Below the pieces are notes generated by a model. It ran no database searches. It worked only from the letters and a program-made list of their open reading frames with translations, and was not told the origin of the DNA. DNA of 44,872 nucleotides from Methylobacterium trifolii (GTDB lineage Bacteria > Pseudomonadota > Alphaproteobacteria > Rhizobiales > Beijerinckiaceae): positions 1 through 44,872 of the forward strand of contig NZ_BPRB01000120.1 in NCBI RefSeq assembly GCF_022179685.1. The letters run 5' to 3'. This document shows positions 43,196-44,872 of the stretch, piece by piece. Numbering within the stretch: the first letter of the stretch is position 1; each line of letters starts with the position of its first letter. A program made the translations under genes and the position numbers.

Positions 43196-44707
43196 ATGGA
43201 CCGAGTGAACGACTTCAGCGACACGAACCGGCAGATGCTTCCGGGAACCGAGCAGGGCGAGGAGCCGTCTATCGAGGCCGCAGAGGCGGTCGTACTGGAA
43301 CCGCTGGCCGACTATCCGCACATCGACCTTCGTGAAGGCGGCGAGCCCTGGGACAGGCGCCGGGCCGCCGGCAAGCGCCTGCGCGATGCGGTGCCCCATG
43401 CCGGACACGCCGCCCTCGACCGGCCCGACGACCGGCCGGACCCGGTCGCCTTGATCGAGAACGCGCACGTGGGGCGCCAGACCGACCTGATCCCTCTGCG
43501 GGTGGCGCGCATGGCCTCGTCGCCCTTCGCGTTCCTGCGTGGGGCGGCCCACGTCATGGCCTGGGATCTCGCGCAGAGTTCCCGCAGCGACATCATGGTG
43601 GTGATGAACGGCGACGCGCACATCGCGAATTTCGGCCTGTTCGGCACGCCGCAGCGCGACGTCGTGCTCGACCTCAACGATTTCGACGAGGTCACGATCG
43701 GCCCGTGGGAGTGGGACCTGAAGCGGCTCGTGGCCAGCATCGAGGTCGCGGCCCGCGGCGATGGGGTTCCGGCAAGCGAGCGGCGTCAGGCGGTGATGGC
43801 CGCGGTCGGCGGCTACCAGCACACCATGACCGACCTGGCGCCCCAGGGCTCCCTCGACGTCTGGCAGCAGGCGGCGCGGGCCGACCAGCTCGACTTCTCG
43901 GGCATCCGGATCGACGCGCAGTCGCAGACGGTCGTCCGCAAGGCGGTCGAGAAGGCCCGCAAGAAGGACAATCGGAGCCTGCTGGCCCGCGTCGGCGAAC
44001 GGCGGGTCGACGGCGGCTGGCGGTTCCGCGAAGAGCCGCCGATCCTCACCCGCGTCGACGAAGAGACCCGGGACGGCGTGATCACCGGACTCGAACACTA
44101 TGCCGAAACGTTGCCGCCGGAACGCCGGTTCATGCTGAGCCGCTACCATGTCGTCGACGTGGCCCACCGCGTCGTCGGCGTCGGCAGCGTCGGAACACGC
44201 GCCTACGTCGCGCTGCTCTGCGGCAACTCGGACCAGGACGTTCTCTTCCTGCAGGTGAAGGAGGCCGTGCGCCCGGCGCACGCGCCCTACCTGCCCGGGA
44301 TGCCCGAGCCCTACGCCAGCCACGAGGGCGAACGGGTGATCTATGGCCAGCGCCTGCTCCAGGGGGTCGGCGACCCGCTTCTGGGCTGGACCACGATCGC
44401 CGACCGTCCGTTCTACGTGCGCCAGATGAAGAACATGAAGGGCGAGATTCCGGTCTCCTGCATGGTCGGGCAGCCGCTGCTCTACTTCGCCTGGGCCTAC
44501 GGGGCGCTGCTCGCCCGCGCGCATGCCCGCACCGGCGATGCGGCCGCGATCGCCGGCTATTGCGGCAAGGACCGTCACCTCGACCTGCGCGAGGCGCTCG
44601 CGGACTGGGCGCAGGCCTACGGTGAGCGGAACGCGGACGATTATCGGGCCTTCCTCGCCGCGATCGAGAGCGGTCGCCTTACGGCGGCGGACGATCCCTG
44701 TCTATGA
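43196..44707 (+). CDS. DUF2252 family protein
   Basis: 503 residues, predicted soluble. DUF2252 landmarks are DLIPLRVARMASSPFAFLRGAA, MVVMNGDAHIANFGLFGTP, LDLNDFDEVTIGPWEWDLKRL, VGVGSVGTRAYVALL, and YFAWAYGALLARAHARTGD. The NGDAHxxNFG and DxNDFDE motifs resemble the catalytic and metal loops of aminoglycoside-phosphotransferase/kinase-like folds, so it may be an atypical kinase; the family has no proven function. The ATG at 43196 is preferred over TTG 43163. Divergent from kaiC. Confidence 0.9.
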   Translation: MDRVNDFSDTNRQMLPGTEQGEEPSIEAAEAVVLEPLADYPHIDLREGGEPWDRRRAAGKRLRDAVPHAGHAALDRPDDRPDPVALIENAHVGRQTDLIPLRVARMASSPFAFLRGAAHVMAWDLAQSSRSDIMVVMNGDAHIANFGLFGTPQRDVVLDLNDFDEVTIGPWEWDLKRLVASIEVAARGDGVPASERRQAVMAAVGGYQHTMTDLAPQGSLDVWQQAARADQLDFSGIRIDAQSQTVVRKAVEKARKKDNRSLLARVGERRVDGGWRFREEPPILTRVDEETRDGVITGLEHYAETLPPERRFMLSRYHVVDVAHRVVGVGSVGTRAYVALLCGNSDQDVLFLQVKEAVRPAHAPYLPGMPEPYASHEGERVIYGQRLLQGVGDPLLGWTTIADRPFYVRQMKNMKGEIPVSCMVGQPLLYFAWAYGALLARAHARTGDAAAIAGYCGKDRHLDLREALADWAQAYGERNADDYRAFLAAIESGRLTAADDPCL

Positions 44708-44872
44708 GGGGCCGGTCCCGTGGAAGAGGCGCGACCCGAACCATTCATCGGTCGATACGAAGGGCACGGCCGCGCGCGAGATCGTGGCGACGATCCCGGC
44801 GCGGTCCCACTTTTGAACGGGCGCTCTAGAGCGTGTTATGAACTTCTAGGGTGGGTTTTGCGTTTGGGTTTA
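44708..44872. other. Window edge, possible IS end
   Basis: About 165 bases after the DUF2252 stop. Composition drops sharply in GC from about 44829: AGCGTGTTATGAACTTC, then a G/T-rich run to the window end. This resembles the outer end of an IS5-family element, but only one end is seen and no transposase is in the window. Confidence 0.3.

Overview
The window is a GC-rich chromosomal segment of an alphaproteobacterium. The best fit is Rhizobiales, probably Methylobacterium/Methylorubrum or a close relative. This rests on base composition, on an Hsp20-DUF1150 pair, on a rhizobial-type phosphomannomutase, on an infC that appears to start at ATT, and on several candidate alphaproteobacterial promoters. 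No database search was possible, so the taxonomy is an inference. I see about 47 protein genes, one tRNA, no rRNA, no CRISPR array, no complete prophage, and at most the edge of one insertion sequence at the right end. It is mostly an ordinary core-genome stretch with a few accessory insertions.

Layout. 1-2066: Flp/Tad pilus genes (prepilin peptidase, Flp pilin, a secretin-N-domain-like secreted protein). 2100-4672: phosphomannomutase, then divergent maf-yacG with a 4-base overlap. 4738-6650: an unusual zinc-ribbon methyltransferase and tRNA-Phe(GAA). 6858-7745: two PilZ-only proteins and a small flagellar-rod-like protein in one minus-strand run. 8001-14240: PBP1A, a dCache-type GGDEF protein, an OprO/P-like porin and an aldo/keto reductase. 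14601-17018: a membrane class III nucleotide cyclase, YaiI, and an orphan BrnA-type antitoxin with a Lys/Ala-rich partner. 17308-20909: exbB-exbD-tonB and two unknown genes. 21060-24337: heat-shock Hsp20-DUF1150, an alpha/beta hydrolase and a GT4 glycosyltransferase.

24571-32059 is the translation block. infC stands alone on the plus strand, while rpmI-rplT-pheS-pheT runs on the minus strand about 7 kb away. Two extra genes, a HEPN-domain protein and a small acidic partner, are wedged between pheS and pheT. This pair is my main candidate for an undescribed two-gene system. A MoeB/HesA-like E1 and a DUF1186/SEC-C protein fill the gap between the two parts of the block.

32436-38955: a GT4 glycosyltransferase and an amylo-1,6-glucosidase-like enzyme (glucan or stress metabolism), dapE, truA and fmt. 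39255-44707: a KaiC-like double ATPase whose stop codon overlaps the start of a hybrid histidine kinase, and a divergent DUF2252 gene. No kaiA or kaiB is present. The kinase has a degenerate N-terminal receiver, and the KaiC homologue has Tyr at the position corresponding to the cyanobacterial phospho-threonine.
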